Shown in pieces: positions 17,670-26,437 of a stretch of DNA of 64,000 bases. Below the pieces are notes generated by a model. It saw only the letters and a program-made list of their open reading frames with translations, made no database searches and was not told where the DNA came from. This DNA comes from Rhodococcus sp. ARC_M6 (lineage in GTDB: Bacteria; Actinomycetota; Actinomycetes; Mycobacteriales; Mycobacteriaceae). Position numbers and translations under genes: made by a program. The stretch lies in contig NZ_JALGQH010000010.1 of assembly GCF_022810305.1 (NCBI RefSeq), positions 96,285-160,284 on the forward strand, written 5' to 3'. Each line of letters begins with the position of its first letter. Position 1 is the stretch's first letter.

Positions 17670-18125
17670 GTGCACATCACCGCAAAGGTCGACTACGCCG
17701 TGCGGACTTTGGCGGAACTCGCGGCAGTCGGCCCAGGCCCGGCCAAAGCTGAGTTTCTCGCCACGTCACAGGTGATTCCCCACAAGTTTCTCGAGGCCGT
17801 GCTGTCGGATCTCCGCCGCGGCGGACTGGTCAGCAGCAAGCGCGGACCGGAGGGTGGGTACTGGCTTGCCCGGCCGGCCTCGGAGATCACCATTGCTGAC
17901 GTCATCCGCGCGGTTGAGGGGCCGTTGGCGTCGATCCGCGGTCAACGGCCGGAGGATGTCGACTACAGCGGACCGGCGACGCCCCTCAAAGAAGTGTGGA
18001 TCGCTGTTCGGGTGAACCTCCGCGCGGTACTCGAAAACGTCACGATTGCGGACGTCGCAGTCGACGGACTGCCGGAATTCGTTCATGAGTTGACGGCGGA
18101 TCCCGGGGCCTGGAAGCGGCGCTGA
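17670..18125 (+). CDS. Rrf2-family transcriptional regulator without cysteines
   Basis: 151 residues from a GTG. The winged-helix pattern of Rrf2 proteins is clear: ITAKVDYAVRTLAELA at the N-terminus, IPHKFLEAVLSDLRRGGLV as recognition helix, and KRGPEGGYWLAR as the wing. There is no cysteine anywhere, so it cannot hold an Fe-S cluster in the way of IscR or NsrR; it may sense a metabolite or protein, as CymR does. The divergent hydroxylase gene is the obvious candidate target. The last codons run into a 24-bp tandem repeat. Confidence 0.88.
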   Translation: MHITAKVDYAVRTLAELAAVGPGPAKAEFLATSQVIPHKFLEAVLSDLRRGGLVSSKRGPEGGYWLARPASEITIADVIRAVEGPLASIRGQRPEDVDYSGPATPLKEVWIAVRVNLRAVLENVTIADVAVDGLPEFVHELTADPGAWKRR

Positions 18126-18221
18126 CGTTTGTTGCAGAAGCGGCGCTGACGTTTGTTGCAGAAGCGGCGCTGACGTTTGTTGCAGAAGCGGCGCTGACGT
18201 TTGTTGCAGAAGCGGCGCTGA
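18113..18221. repeat. 24-bp tandem repeat, about 4.5 copies
   Basis: The unit beginning GAAGCGGCGCTGACGTTTGT is present four times in full (starts 18113, 18137, 18161, 18185) plus a 13-bp partial copy at 18209. The copies are identical. The first copy holds the stop codon of the Rrf2 gene and the last ends 4 bp before the stop of the GGDEF gene, so the array fills the convergent gap. Confidence 0.95.
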
Positions 18222-18224
18222 TCG

Positions 18225-19337
18225 CTACTCGGTTCGATTGAACCGCGTCATGTCGAGTGGGGCTGTGTTTGCAGAGTTTCCGCCCGCCGACTTTGCTTGG
18301 TACATCAGATGATCCGCATGCACGATTGCGCGTGAGAAGGCGTTGTAGTCGAACTGTTCCAACTGCGGAATGAACGGCATTGTGGCGGCGCCGACGCTGA
18401 CGGTCGCAAGGGGAGCGTCGGTGGGTTCGATGGCGGCGCGGGGGAGCGCCGCGATGCGTTTGCGCAATCCGTAGGGCGTTCCGATCATGACGATCGTGAA
18501 TTCCTCTCCACCGGTGCGCGCGACGTAGCCGAAACCGTTGACGTGTTGTTGAAGCCGGTTGGCGGTTCTGATGATGACGGTGTCACCGACTTCGTGGCCG
18601 TAGGCGTCGTTGACGGCTTTGAATTTGTCGATGTCAACGACCGCGACAGCGATGTCGGCTCGGTTGGCGTGGGCGATCGACCAGACGCGTTCCGACATGT
18701 CCCACATTCCGCGACGGTTGAGGAGTCCGGTCAGTGCGTCGATTTTCGAGCCCGTCGCGCGGGCCAGGAGTTGGCGCCAGGCGAACTGAATGGTGGCTGG
18801 AATGAAGATGACGGCGCACAGTACGACGTCGGTGCGCGCGATGATGCCGGCAGTGGTCGACGTTCCGTCGGCTATGGCGAGGATCGCGAGGGAAATGATG
18901 AAGGTGCAGGAAAAGGCCAGGTGGAAGGCAAGCCATCGAAAGTTGAGAAAGTAGGTGAAGTAGGCGCCGGTGGCGACGAAGAGCGCGGTGGCGAAGAGTG
19001 CTGCATCGTGGTTGGTGAACGTGATGATGACGGACGCTGTCCCCAGATCCGCCCAGATTCCGAAGAGTTTGGTCGCTCGCGGTCCGCGAACCTTCCCCAG
19101 GAACCATGCAGCGGTGGGGAAGAGGTTGGCCGTCGCGAAGGCGATGAGCCAAGCACGAGCAAAGGGTCCGTCGGGGCCTTCGCCGCTGATCAGGAACAGA
19201 TACGCGACGATGGAAAAGTTGAGCGAGCAGAACCCGATGGTGATGTTGACGAGTCTCAGCACCGATCCGGGACTGTTCTTCGTCCCCCACAGCATGGCCG
19301 AGGACGGCACCGGCCAGGTGTGTAGGAGTGAATCCAT
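18225..19337 (-). CDS. Membrane-bound diguanylate cyclase (GGDEF)
   Basis: 370 residues. About six hydrophobic helices occupy residues 25-185 and probably form a MASE-like sensor. The cytoplasmic GGDEF domain follows (about 195-355), with ALTGLLNRRGMWD, the metal-binding VVDIDKFKAVND segment and the active-site motif GGEEF near 275. It should make cyclic di-GMP from GTP. The RxxD inhibitory site normally just upstream is absent (NGFG instead), so product inhibition by that site is unlikely. A lone EAL protein at 49052 could be an opposing enzyme. Confidence 0.92.
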   Translation of the reverse strand: MDSLLHTWPVPSSAMLWGTKNSPGSVLRLVNITIGFCSLNFSIVAYLFLISGEGPDGPFARAWLIAFATANLFPTAAWFLGKVRGPRATKLFGIWADLGTASVIITFTNHDAALFATALFVATGAYFTYFLNFRWLAFHLAFSCTFIISLAILAIADGTSTTAGIIARTDVVLCAVIFIPATIQFAWRQLLARATGSKIDALTGLLNRRGMWDMSERVWSIAHANRADIAVAVVDIDKFKAVNDAYGHEVGDTVIIRTANRLQQHVNGFGYVARTGGEEFTIVMIGTPYGLRKRIAALPRAAIEPTDAPLATVSVGAATMPFIPQLEQFDYNAFSRAIVHADHLMYQAKSAGGNSANTAPLDMTRFNRTE

Positions 19338-19515
19338 GGAGTTCCTTAGCGGTTCAAGGTAGCGATTCGACGCTGGGTAGCCGGTTGGTTAATCAACGGC
19401 AACCATATTGCGTAATTGTCTGGCGTGGGTGTGGGTTTGTCGAGAGCGTGCAATTTTTATCGACAGATGTGACCGGCATTACAGCTGTCGTGCGGGTGTG
19501 CTCTAATCCACAATT

Positions 19516-19549
19516 TTGCAGTGCTCTGCAAAGTTGCAGATGTCTGCAA
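19516..19549. promoter_or_regulatory. Twin palindromic operators TTGCAG-N4-CTGCAA
   Basis: Two 16-bp palindromes of identical arms lie in tandem: 19516-19531 with spacer TGCT and 19534-19549 with spacer ATGT, centres 18 bp apart, 20 bp upstream of the TetR start. The arrangement fits cooperative binding of two repressor dimers and likely governs the TetR gene and the MMPL gene downstream. Confidence 0.75.
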
Positions 19550-19568
19550 GTTCGGTAGCGTGGGCGGA

Positions 19569-20183
19569 GTGATATTCGAGCCAGGCCTTCGTGACCGCAA
19601 GAAGGCAGCAACCCGTTCCGCGCTCAGCGATGCCGCGGCGCGGCTTGCTCGGGCACTCGGAATCGAATGCGTCACTGCCGACGCGATCGCGTCCGAAGCG
19701 GGGGTGTCGACGAGGACTTTCCACAACTACTTCTCCAGCAAGGAGGAGGCAGTACTCGCGCACTTCGAAGAATCTGTCCACGAGTGGCTTGAGATGCTCG
19801 CGGCGCGGCCGGCAGACGAGCCGATTCTCGATTCGCTCGAGGCCTTGCTGATCGGGATCGTGAACGACCCCAGTAGGGCTCTCGAAGAGTCCGCCAAAGT
19901 GGGCGTCCTAATGGATGGCAGTCCCGCGTTGTATCGCAAGGCCGCTGAAATGCACCAACGGATCGGCCGGGAAGTCGCCCAGGCATTGGCGGACCGCACC
20001 GGTACCGATGTCGACCGGGATCTCTATCCGACCCTCCTTCTCGCGGCGGTGGGCGGGGCATGTAAATCGGCGATCGACGTCTGGACCGGAGGGAAGTCGG
20101 AGGCTTCCGGCCCAGAGGAACTCGTTCGTGACGCCTTTCGTCAGATTCGGGCGGGGCTCCCGGCTCCGCCACCACGTTCCTGA
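19569..20183 (+). CDS. TetR-family repressor of the MMPL transporter
   Basis: 204 residues from the GTG at 19569; an earlier in-frame start at 19521 would place the twin operators inside the coding region and is rejected. The N-terminal helix-turn-helix is typical: CVTADAIASEAGVSTRTF with HNYFSSKEEAV following at about residues 40-70. The rest is a helical ligand domain. The gene is 66 bp upstream of, and co-directional with, the MMPL exporter, so it probably represses itself and that gene and is relieved by a transported lipid or drug. Confidence 0.88.
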   Translation: MIFEPGLRDRKKAATRSALSDAAARLARALGIECVTADAIASEAGVSTRTFHNYFSSKEEAVLAHFEESVHEWLEMLAARPADEPILDSLEALLIGIVNDPSRALEESAKVGVLMDGSPALYRKAAEMHQRIGREVAQALADRTGTDVDRDLYPTLLLAAVGGACKSAIDVWTGGKSEASGPEELVRDAFRQIRAGLPAPPPRS

Positions 20184-20249
20184 CGCGAATTTTCGGGTCA
20201 CACATCACATCTGTCCACGTACACGCACCGAAACAGCAAGGAGCCCGTC

Positions 20250-22598
20250 GTGGCCACCTATCTCTATCGGATCGGCAAGTTCGCCTATCGGCGAAAAGGT
20301 GCGGTCCTCAGCCTCTGGTTGATCATTCTTGTTCTCATGGGCGTCGGGGCGGCCACCCTGTCCGGTCCCACCAAGGACTCGTTCAACATTCCGGGTACTC
20401 CCGCGCAGCAAGCCCAGGACTTGATGGCGGAGCGTTTTCCCGATGCTGCCAATCCGATGGATTCGTTGACTGCGCGATATGTAGCCCAAGCCCCCGCAGG
20501 TACGACGCTGTCCGATCCGGAAAACGTCAAGGCCATGGATGCCATGCTCGAGAAGGTCCGCGGCATCGACAAGGTTACGGACGCTGCCAAGGTCGATCCG
20601 GCAACAGCGTCGCCGCAGGAAGCAGCAGGCGCGTTGGTCAATCCGGTTGCCGCCAACGATTCAATGGTCGCGATGTTCAAGGAAAAGGCTGCGGCTACAG
20701 GTGCTTCCGAAGAACAGGCGCTTGCCGACGCCGCTGCATTGTCGCCGCTCAGCCAGGACGGCACGGTCGGATACATCGAAGTCCCGTTCGTCGGCACCAT
20801 GACCGATGTGGACGATGCGCTGACCGAGTCGATCAACGCCGCTGCCGACGCGGGACGCGCTGCTGGACTCAACGTCCAGATCAGTGGTTCGGCCGCGCAG
20901 GTAGCGGAAATGCCCGGTGGCCTCGCTGAGCTGATGGGTATCGCAGTTGCTGCGGTCGTTCTCGCCCTCACATTCGGTTCGCTTGTAGCAGCAGGTCTTC
21001 CGCTGATCACTGCCATCATCGGCATCATGATCGGCAGCCTCGGCATCACCGTCGCTACGGGCTTCATGGATCTCGGTTCCATGACCCCGACGCTGGCGGT
21101 CATGATCGGACTGGCGGTGGCAATCGACTACTCGCTGTTCATCATGTCGCGGTTCAAACATGAACTCACGCTTACCGACGACCGTTCCGAGGCGGCCGGT
21201 CGCGCCGTGGGAACGGCCGGTTCCGCAGTCGTATTCGCCGGTCTGACAGTCATCATCGCGCTTGTCGCGCTGCGGGTTGTCGGTATCCCGTTCCTCTCGG
21301 ATATGGGTGCGGCAGCAGCATTTACGGTACTGATCGCAGTTCTCATCGCCTTGACGTTGCTGCCCGCGATCCTGGGCATGTTCGGCAAGAAGGCTTTTGC
21401 GGGCAAGATTCCGTTCCTCGGAAACAAGGCTCAGGGCGCCGAAAGCTCGAACAAACCCAACTTTGCTCTTCGCTACATCAACGCCATCGTCCGTCGCCCA
21501 CTGGTTCCGTTGATCGGCGGTGTCGTCCTGTTGGGTGCATTGGCTTTGCCTGCAACGGGATTGAATCTGGCACTGCCGTCCGAGGCGACCGGTGACCCGG
21601 CCACAAGTTCACGTCAGGCATACGACCTGATCAACGACGGCTTCGGCGACGGTCGGAACGGTCCGCTCCTCGCCGTCATCGATGCGAAGGACGCGAACAT
21701 CCCAGCCGGACAGGCGTTCGAGAAGGTCATCACGACCATCTCGGGCCTGGACGACGTATCGAACGCACAGATCGTCAAGGTCAATCCGGCTGGCAACACT
21801 GCGCAGGCTCTCATCACCCCGAAGAGTGGTCCAACCGATCCGGCGACGATGGATCTGGTGAGCAACATCCGCGGTGCTGAAGGGGCGCTGCATGATTCGA
21901 TCGGCGTCAGCTACGGCATCACCGGCCAGACGGCTCTCGAAGGCGATATCTCGGAAACACTTCAGAGTGCACTGGTTCCGTACCTCGCGGTAGTCGTCGG
22001 GTTGGCATTCATCCTGTTGCTCTTGGTGTTCCGCTCGATCCTGGTGCCCTTGACCGCAACCCTGGGCTTCCTGCTCAGTGTGCTGGCGACATTCGGGGCC
22101 ACCGTCGGAATCTTCCAGCACGGCTGGTTCGGCATCGTTGCGAACCCACAACCGCTTGTGAGTTTCATGCCGATCTTCCTGATCGGTGTGGTGTTCGGGC
22201 TCGCGATGGACTACCAGGTGTTCCTCGTGACGCGAATGCGTGAGGAGTACGTCCATGGAGCCACCGCCAAGCAGGCTGTGACCGTCGGCTTCAACCACGG
22301 TGCCCGAGTCGTCAGTGCTGCCGCGGTCATCATGATGTCCGTGTTCGGTGCCTTCATGGCTGAGCCGAACTCGTTCATCAAGTCGATCGGGTTCGCGCTC
22401 GCGGCGGCAGTCTTCTTCGACGCTTTCATCGTGCGCATGGTGATCATCCCGTCCGTCATGGCGCTCCTCGGTGACAAGGCGTGGTGGCTGCCGAAGTGGC
22501 TCGACAAGATTCTGCCGAACATCGACATCGAGGGCGAGAAGCTCAACCAAGCCCTCCGCGAAGAGAAGGAAGCGGAACTAGCCGCAACATCTGCCTAA
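20250..22598 (+). CDS. MMPL/RND-family lipid or drug exporter
   Basis: 782 residues. One N-terminal helix, a porter domain (about 40-215), a block of membrane helices, a second porter domain and a second helix block give the twofold RND layout. The proton-relay Asp-Tyr pairs expected in MMPL proteins are seen at DYSLFIMSR (Asp near 293) and MDYQVFLVTR (Asp near 654). It lacks the long C-terminal domain of MmpL3. In mycolic-acid bacteria such pumps export envelope lipids or siderophores using proton motive force. Substrate is unknown; the TetR upstream is its probable regulator. Confidence 0.92.
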   Translation: MATYLYRIGKFAYRRKGAVLSLWLIILVLMGVGAATLSGPTKDSFNIPGTPAQQAQDLMAERFPDAANPMDSLTARYVAQAPAGTTLSDPENVKAMDAMLEKVRGIDKVTDAAKVDPATASPQEAAGALVNPVAANDSMVAMFKEKAAATGASEEQALADAAALSPLSQDGTVGYIEVPFVGTMTDVDDALTESINAAADAGRAAGLNVQISGSAAQVAEMPGGLAELMGIAVAAVVLALTFGSLVAAGLPLITAIIGIMIGSLGITVATGFMDLGSMTPTLAVMIGLAVAIDYSLFIMSRFKHELTLTDDRSEAAGRAVGTAGSAVVFAGLTVIIALVALRVVGIPFLSDMGAAAAFTVLIAVLIALTLLPAILGMFGKKAFAGKIPFLGNKAQGAESSNKPNFALRYINAIVRRPLVPLIGGVVLLGALALPATGLNLALPSEATGDPATSSRQAYDLINDGFGDGRNGPLLAVIDAKDANIPAGQAFEKVITTISGLDDVSNAQIVKVNPAGNTAQALITPKSGPTDPATMDLVSNIRGAEGALHDSIGVSYGITGQTALEGDISETLQSALVPYLAVVVGLAFILLLLVFRSILVPLTATLGFLLSVLATFGATVGIFQHGWFGIVANPQPLVSFMPIFLIGVVFGLAMDYQVFLVTRMREEYVHGATAKQAVTVGFNHGARVVSAAAVIMMSVFGAFMAEPNSFIKSIGFALAAAVFFDAFIVRMVIIPSVMALLGDKAWWLPKWLDKILPNIDIEGEKLNQALREEKEAELAATSA

Positions 22599-22599
22599 C

Positions 22600-22652
22600 T
22601 GCTGTGCGCCTTTATTAACCTCCGGGGGTTAATAAAGGCGCACAGCACTTTT
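22600..22652 (+). terminator. Strong terminator after the MMPL gene
   Basis: Perfect 21-bp inverted repeat (22600-22620 with 22627-22647, loop TCCGGG) followed by CTTTTT, directly after the MMPL stop. Confidence 0.93.
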
Positions 22653-22711
22653 TCTGCTGAGTCGAATATTCGGGGGCAGTTGTCGGTGACGCTTGGTAAC
22701 CTTCGCTCACT

Positions 22712-24445
22712 ATGCTGATCAGGCTGCTGCGCACTTACCTCGAGCCGTACCGCGGCGAACTCACGGGCGTTGTTGTCCTGCAGTTCATTGCGACTATGGC
22801 CGCCCTTTACCTTCCCAGTCTCAACGCCGACATCATCGACAACGGCGTGACCAAGGGAGACACCGGCTACATCCTGTCCACGGGCGGGATAATGCTCATG
22901 GTCACTCTGACGCAAATCCTGTGCTCGGTGGGGGCGGTGTTCTTCGGAGCCCGCGTCGCCATGGGTATCGGGCGTGACCTGCGAGCCTCGGTGCTCCATC
23001 AAGTCGGAACATTCTCGGCCCGCGAAGTCGGATATTTCGGTGCACCGTCACTGATCACACGCAATACCAATGACGTCCAGCAGGTTCAGATGATGGTCGT
23101 GATGAGTTGCACCATCCTCGTCATGGCTCCGATCATGTGTATCGGCGGCATCATCATGGCGGTGCGTCAGGACGTAAACCTGTCGTGGATTCTCGGCGTA
23201 AGCGTCCCGCTGCTCGTGATTGCGATGAGCTTGATCATCGCCCGCATGGTCCCAGGTTTTCGTCTCATGCAGGGGCGTCTCGACTCCGTCAACCGTGTTC
23301 TCCGTGAACAGATCACCGGCATTCGCGTAGTTCGAGCGTTTGTTCGCGAACCTTCCGAGGTCAAGCGCTTCGGTCAGGCCAACGACGAACTCACCGAGAC
23401 GGCTCTCGGAGTCGGCAAGCTGATGGCGCTCATGTTCCCGTTGGTGATGCTGATCAGCAACGTCACCAGCGTGGCCGTGATCTGGTTCGGTGGGCATCAG
23501 ATCGACAGCGGATCCATGGAGATCGGCTCACTCACCGCGATGCTCAGCTACATCATGCAGATCCTGATGGCTGTCATGATGGCCACGTTCATGGCCGTCA
23601 TGTTGCCGCGCGCGTCGGTGTGTGCCGAACGTATTTCCGAGGTCCTCGACACCGACTCCTCAGTCATTCCGCCCAAGAATCCGATCCACGAACTTCGCAC
23701 CCCCGGTGTCGTGGAACTTCGGGGAGCTCAGTTCCAGTTCCCTGGTGCCGAGGAACCGGTGCTGCGCGACATCACCTTCCGAGCCGAACCCGGCAAGACC
23801 ACCGCAATTATCGGTGGTACCGGATCGGGAAAGACGACACTGCTCAATCTGATTCCGCGCCTCATCGATTCCACATCCGGATCGGTATCCGTCGGTGGCG
23901 TCGACGTCCGCGAGATCGATACGGAACTGCTGTGTTCGGTCATCGGGCTGGTCCCGCAGAAGCCGTACCTGTTCTCCGGCACCATCGCATCCAACCTTCG
24001 CTACGGAAATCCTGACGCCACCGACGCGTGGTTGTGGGAATGCCTCGAGATTGCGCAAGCCGCAGATTTTGTCCGGGACATGCCCGAAGGTTTGGACACC
24101 CCGGTCGCCCAGGGCGGTACGACGGTTTCCGGTGGTCAGCGTCAGCGACTCGCGATTGCCCGAGCCTTGGTGCGTAAGCCGCAGATTTACCTGTTCGACG
24201 ATTCCTTCTCCGCCCTCGACCTCACCACGGACGCTCGCCTACGTGCAGCGCTGCGGCCGGTCACCCAGGACGCGTGCATCATCGTTGTTGCGCAGCGTAT
24301 TTCCACCATCGTCGAAGCCGATCAGATCATCGTGCTCGACGACGGTGCCATCGTCGGCGTCGGCACACACGAAGAACTGCAAGTCACTTGTCCCACCTAC
24401 GGCGAAATTGTCGCCTCTCAGCTAGCCGTACAGGACGCATCATGA
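22712..24445 (+). CDS. ABC exporter half-transporter 1 (degenerate nucleotide site)
   Basis: 577 residues: a six-helix exporter membrane domain (1 to about 310) then an ATPase domain. Walker A GGTGSGKTT (368-376) and the signature VSGGQRQR (near 471) are intact. The Walker B region reads YLFDDSFSALD, with Asp where the catalytic Glu should be, and the switch His is Gln (AQRIST near 527). It therefore provides the non-hydrolytic half of a heterodimer. The stop overlaps the start of the second subunit gene as ATGA, which implies coupled translation. Confidence 0.94.
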   Translation: MLIRLLRTYLEPYRGELTGVVVLQFIATMAALYLPSLNADIIDNGVTKGDTGYILSTGGIMLMVTLTQILCSVGAVFFGARVAMGIGRDLRASVLHQVGTFSAREVGYFGAPSLITRNTNDVQQVQMMVVMSCTILVMAPIMCIGGIIMAVRQDVNLSWILGVSVPLLVIAMSLIIARMVPGFRLMQGRLDSVNRVLREQITGIRVVRAFVREPSEVKRFGQANDELTETALGVGKLMALMFPLVMLISNVTSVAVIWFGGHQIDSGSMEIGSLTAMLSYIMQILMAVMMATFMAVMLPRASVCAERISEVLDTDSSVIPPKNPIHELRTPGVVELRGAQFQFPGAEEPVLRDITFRAEPGKTTAIIGGTGSGKTTLLNLIPRLIDSTSGSVSVGGVDVREIDTELLCSVIGLVPQKPYLFSGTIASNLRYGNPDATDAWLWECLEIAQAADFVRDMPEGLDTPVAQGGTTVSGGQRQRLAIARALVRKPQIYLFDDSFSALDLTTDARLRAALRPVTQDACIIVVAQRISTIVEADQIIVLDDGAIVGVGTHEELQVTCPTYGEIVASQLAVQDAS

Positions 24446-26373
24446 GCAATCGACCGAGTTCTTCGCCCCCGATCGGGCCGCCCGGTGGTGGCGATCCCAC
24501 CAAGAAGGCCATGAACTTTGTGCCTTCGCTCAAGCGCCTACTTGCGCGGCTCAGTCCCGACAAGCCGATTGTCATCTTGATCTTCGCTTTGGTAGCGGTC
24601 AGCGTAGTGCTGACATCGATCGCTCCGAAGATCCTGGGCAACGCCACCAACCTCATTTTCGACGGCATTATCGGTAAGACGCTGCCTTCCGGAATCACCA
24701 AGGAGCAAGCCGTCGCCGGTTTGCGCGCCGATGGCCAAGGCCAATTCGCAGACATGGTCTCAGGTATGAACGTCGTGCCCGGAACCGGAATCGATTTCGA
24801 CGAAGTCGGCCGAGTGCTGATGATCGTGTTGCTGCTGTTTGTCGCTGCGGCACTGTTCAGTTGGTTGCAGTCGTACCTGCTCAACATCGTGGTTCAGCGC
24901 ACCGTTCGACGGTTACGTGAGGATGTCGAGCAGAAGATCCATCGTCTTCCGTTGCGGTACTTCGATACTCATGCGCGTGGTGATGTTCTCTCGCGCGTCA
25001 CCAATGACATCGACAACGTCGCACAGAGCATGCAGCAGACACTGAGCCAGCTGGTGATGTCGGTGATGACGGTGATCGGCATTCTTGTCATGATGGTGTT
25101 CATTTCCCCGATCCTGGCCTTGATCGCAATCGCGACCGTTCCCTTGTCGATCATCGTGACGGCAGTGATCGCGAAGCGTTCGCAGAAACATTTCGTGGCG
25201 CAGTGGAAGAGCACCGGCGGCATCAACGCACAGGTCGAAGAAGCTTTCAGTGGCCATGAGCTGGTCAAGGTGTTCGGCCGTCAGAACGAGGTCGAGGAGC
25301 GCTTCCGTAAGCAGAACGAAGATCTTTACCAGTCGAGTTTCAAGGCGCAGTTCATTTCCGGTCTGGTCATGCCGGCCGTCATGTTCCTCGGCAACCTCAA
25401 TTACGTTGCCATCGCTGTTGTCGGCGGTATGCGTGTTGCTTCGGGAACCATGACGCTCGGTGACGTGCAGGCTTTCATCCAGTACTCGCGCCAGTTCACG
25501 CAGCCTCTGACGCAGATCGCTTCGATGACGAACCTGCTCCAGTCCGGTGTTGCGTCAGCCGAGCGGGTGTTTGCTCTTCTCGATCAGGAAGAGCAGTCCA
25601 CCGACCCCGCGGATGCTCAGTCACCCGCAACGTCCACCGGCCGTGTGGCTTTCGAGAACGTCACGTTCAGCTACAAGCCCGAACAGCCTCTTATCGAGGA
25701 CCTGTCGTTGGTCGCCGAGCCCGGCCAGATGGTTGCCATCGTCGGCCCCACCGGAGCCGGCAAGACCACGCTCGTCAATCTGATTCTTCGGTTCTACGAA
25801 CTCAATTCGGGTCGAATCACTCTCGACGGTATCGACATCTCGAAGATGACCCGCGACGATCTGCGTTCGCGGATCGGCATGGTTCTTCAGGATGCCTGGT
25901 TGTTCGGCGGCACCATCCGCGAGAACATCGCGTACGGCAAACCGGATGCCACCGAAGAGGAAATTCAGCGCGCCGCGCAGATGAGTTACGTCGACAAGTT
26001 CGTGCATTCCCTGCCCGAGGGATACGACACCGTCATCGACGAAGAAGGCAACAACATCAGTGCGGGTGAGAAGCAGCTCATCACCATCGCGCGTGCGTTC
26101 ATCGCGCAGCCATCCATACTGATCCTCGACGAGGCCACCAGTTCCGTGGACACCCGTACCGAACTCCTAGTGCAGAGTGCTACTGCCGTCCTGCGCAGTG
26201 ATCGCACCAGTTTTGTTATTGCGCACCGCCTTTCGACAATTCGTGATGCAAACCTGATTGTCGTGATGGAGGACGGTCGGATCGTGGAGCAAGGCAGCCA
26301 CGACGCATTGCTTGCTTCACGGGGTGCGTACTTCCGCTTGTACAACAGTCAGTTCGTGGGGGCAGAAATCTAG
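24442..26373 (+). CDS. ABC exporter half-transporter 2 (catalytic nucleotide site)
   Basis: 643 residues from the ATG in the ATGA overlap; a longer upstream reading is inside the preceding gene. A Pro/Ser/Gly-rich N-terminus of about 35 residues precedes the membrane domain, which includes an extra segment of about 60 residues between helices 1 and 2. The ATPase domain has Walker A GPTGAGKTT (435-443), Walker B ILILDEATSS with the catalytic Glu, and the switch His in IAHRLST. Its signature is altered (ISAGEKQ). Combined with subunit 1 this gives one canonical and one degenerate site, as in BmrCD or TM287/288. Substrate may be drugs or lipids. Confidence 0.95.
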   Translation: MSNRPSSSPPIGPPGGGDPTKKAMNFVPSLKRLLARLSPDKPIVILIFALVAVSVVLTSIAPKILGNATNLIFDGIIGKTLPSGITKEQAVAGLRADGQGQFADMVSGMNVVPGTGIDFDEVGRVLMIVLLLFVAAALFSWLQSYLLNIVVQRTVRRLREDVEQKIHRLPLRYFDTHARGDVLSRVTNDIDNVAQSMQQTLSQLVMSVMTVIGILVMMVFISPILALIAIATVPLSIIVTAVIAKRSQKHFVAQWKSTGGINAQVEEAFSGHELVKVFGRQNEVEERFRKQNEDLYQSSFKAQFISGLVMPAVMFLGNLNYVAIAVVGGMRVASGTMTLGDVQAFIQYSRQFTQPLTQIASMTNLLQSGVASAERVFALLDQEEQSTDPADAQSPATSTGRVAFENVTFSYKPEQPLIEDLSLVAEPGQMVAIVGPTGAGKTTLVNLILRFYELNSGRITLDGIDISKMTRDDLRSRIGMVLQDAWLFGGTIRENIAYGKPDATEEEIQRAAQMSYVDKFVHSLPEGYDTVIDEEGNNISAGEKQLITIARAFIAQPSILILDEATSSVDTRTELLVQSATAVLRSDRTSFVIAHRLSTIRDANLIVVMEDGRIVEQGSHDALLASRGAYFRLYNSQFVGAEI

Positions 26374-26393
26374 TCTCGGACTTCTCGACCAAG

Positions 26394-26435
26394 AACGGCA
26401 CCGACACTCGGTTCGATCCGAGGGTCGGTGCCGTT
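26394..26435. terminator. Bidirectional terminator between ABC exporter and polysaccharide locus
   Basis: AACGGCACCGAC pairs with GTCGGTGCCGTT, with an inner CTCGG/CCGAG stem; TTT follows on the plus strand. It lies between convergent genes. Confidence 0.8.
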
Positions 26436-26437
26436 TG

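Noticed and set aside
18113..18221. CRISPR array
   Set aside because: The 24-bp units are directly adjacent with no spacers and no cas genes nearby; it is a simple tandem repeat.
22600..22652. Attenuator or regulatory RNA between the MMPL and ABC genes
   Set aside because: The perfect hairpin plus T tract directly after the stop is simply explained as a terminator.
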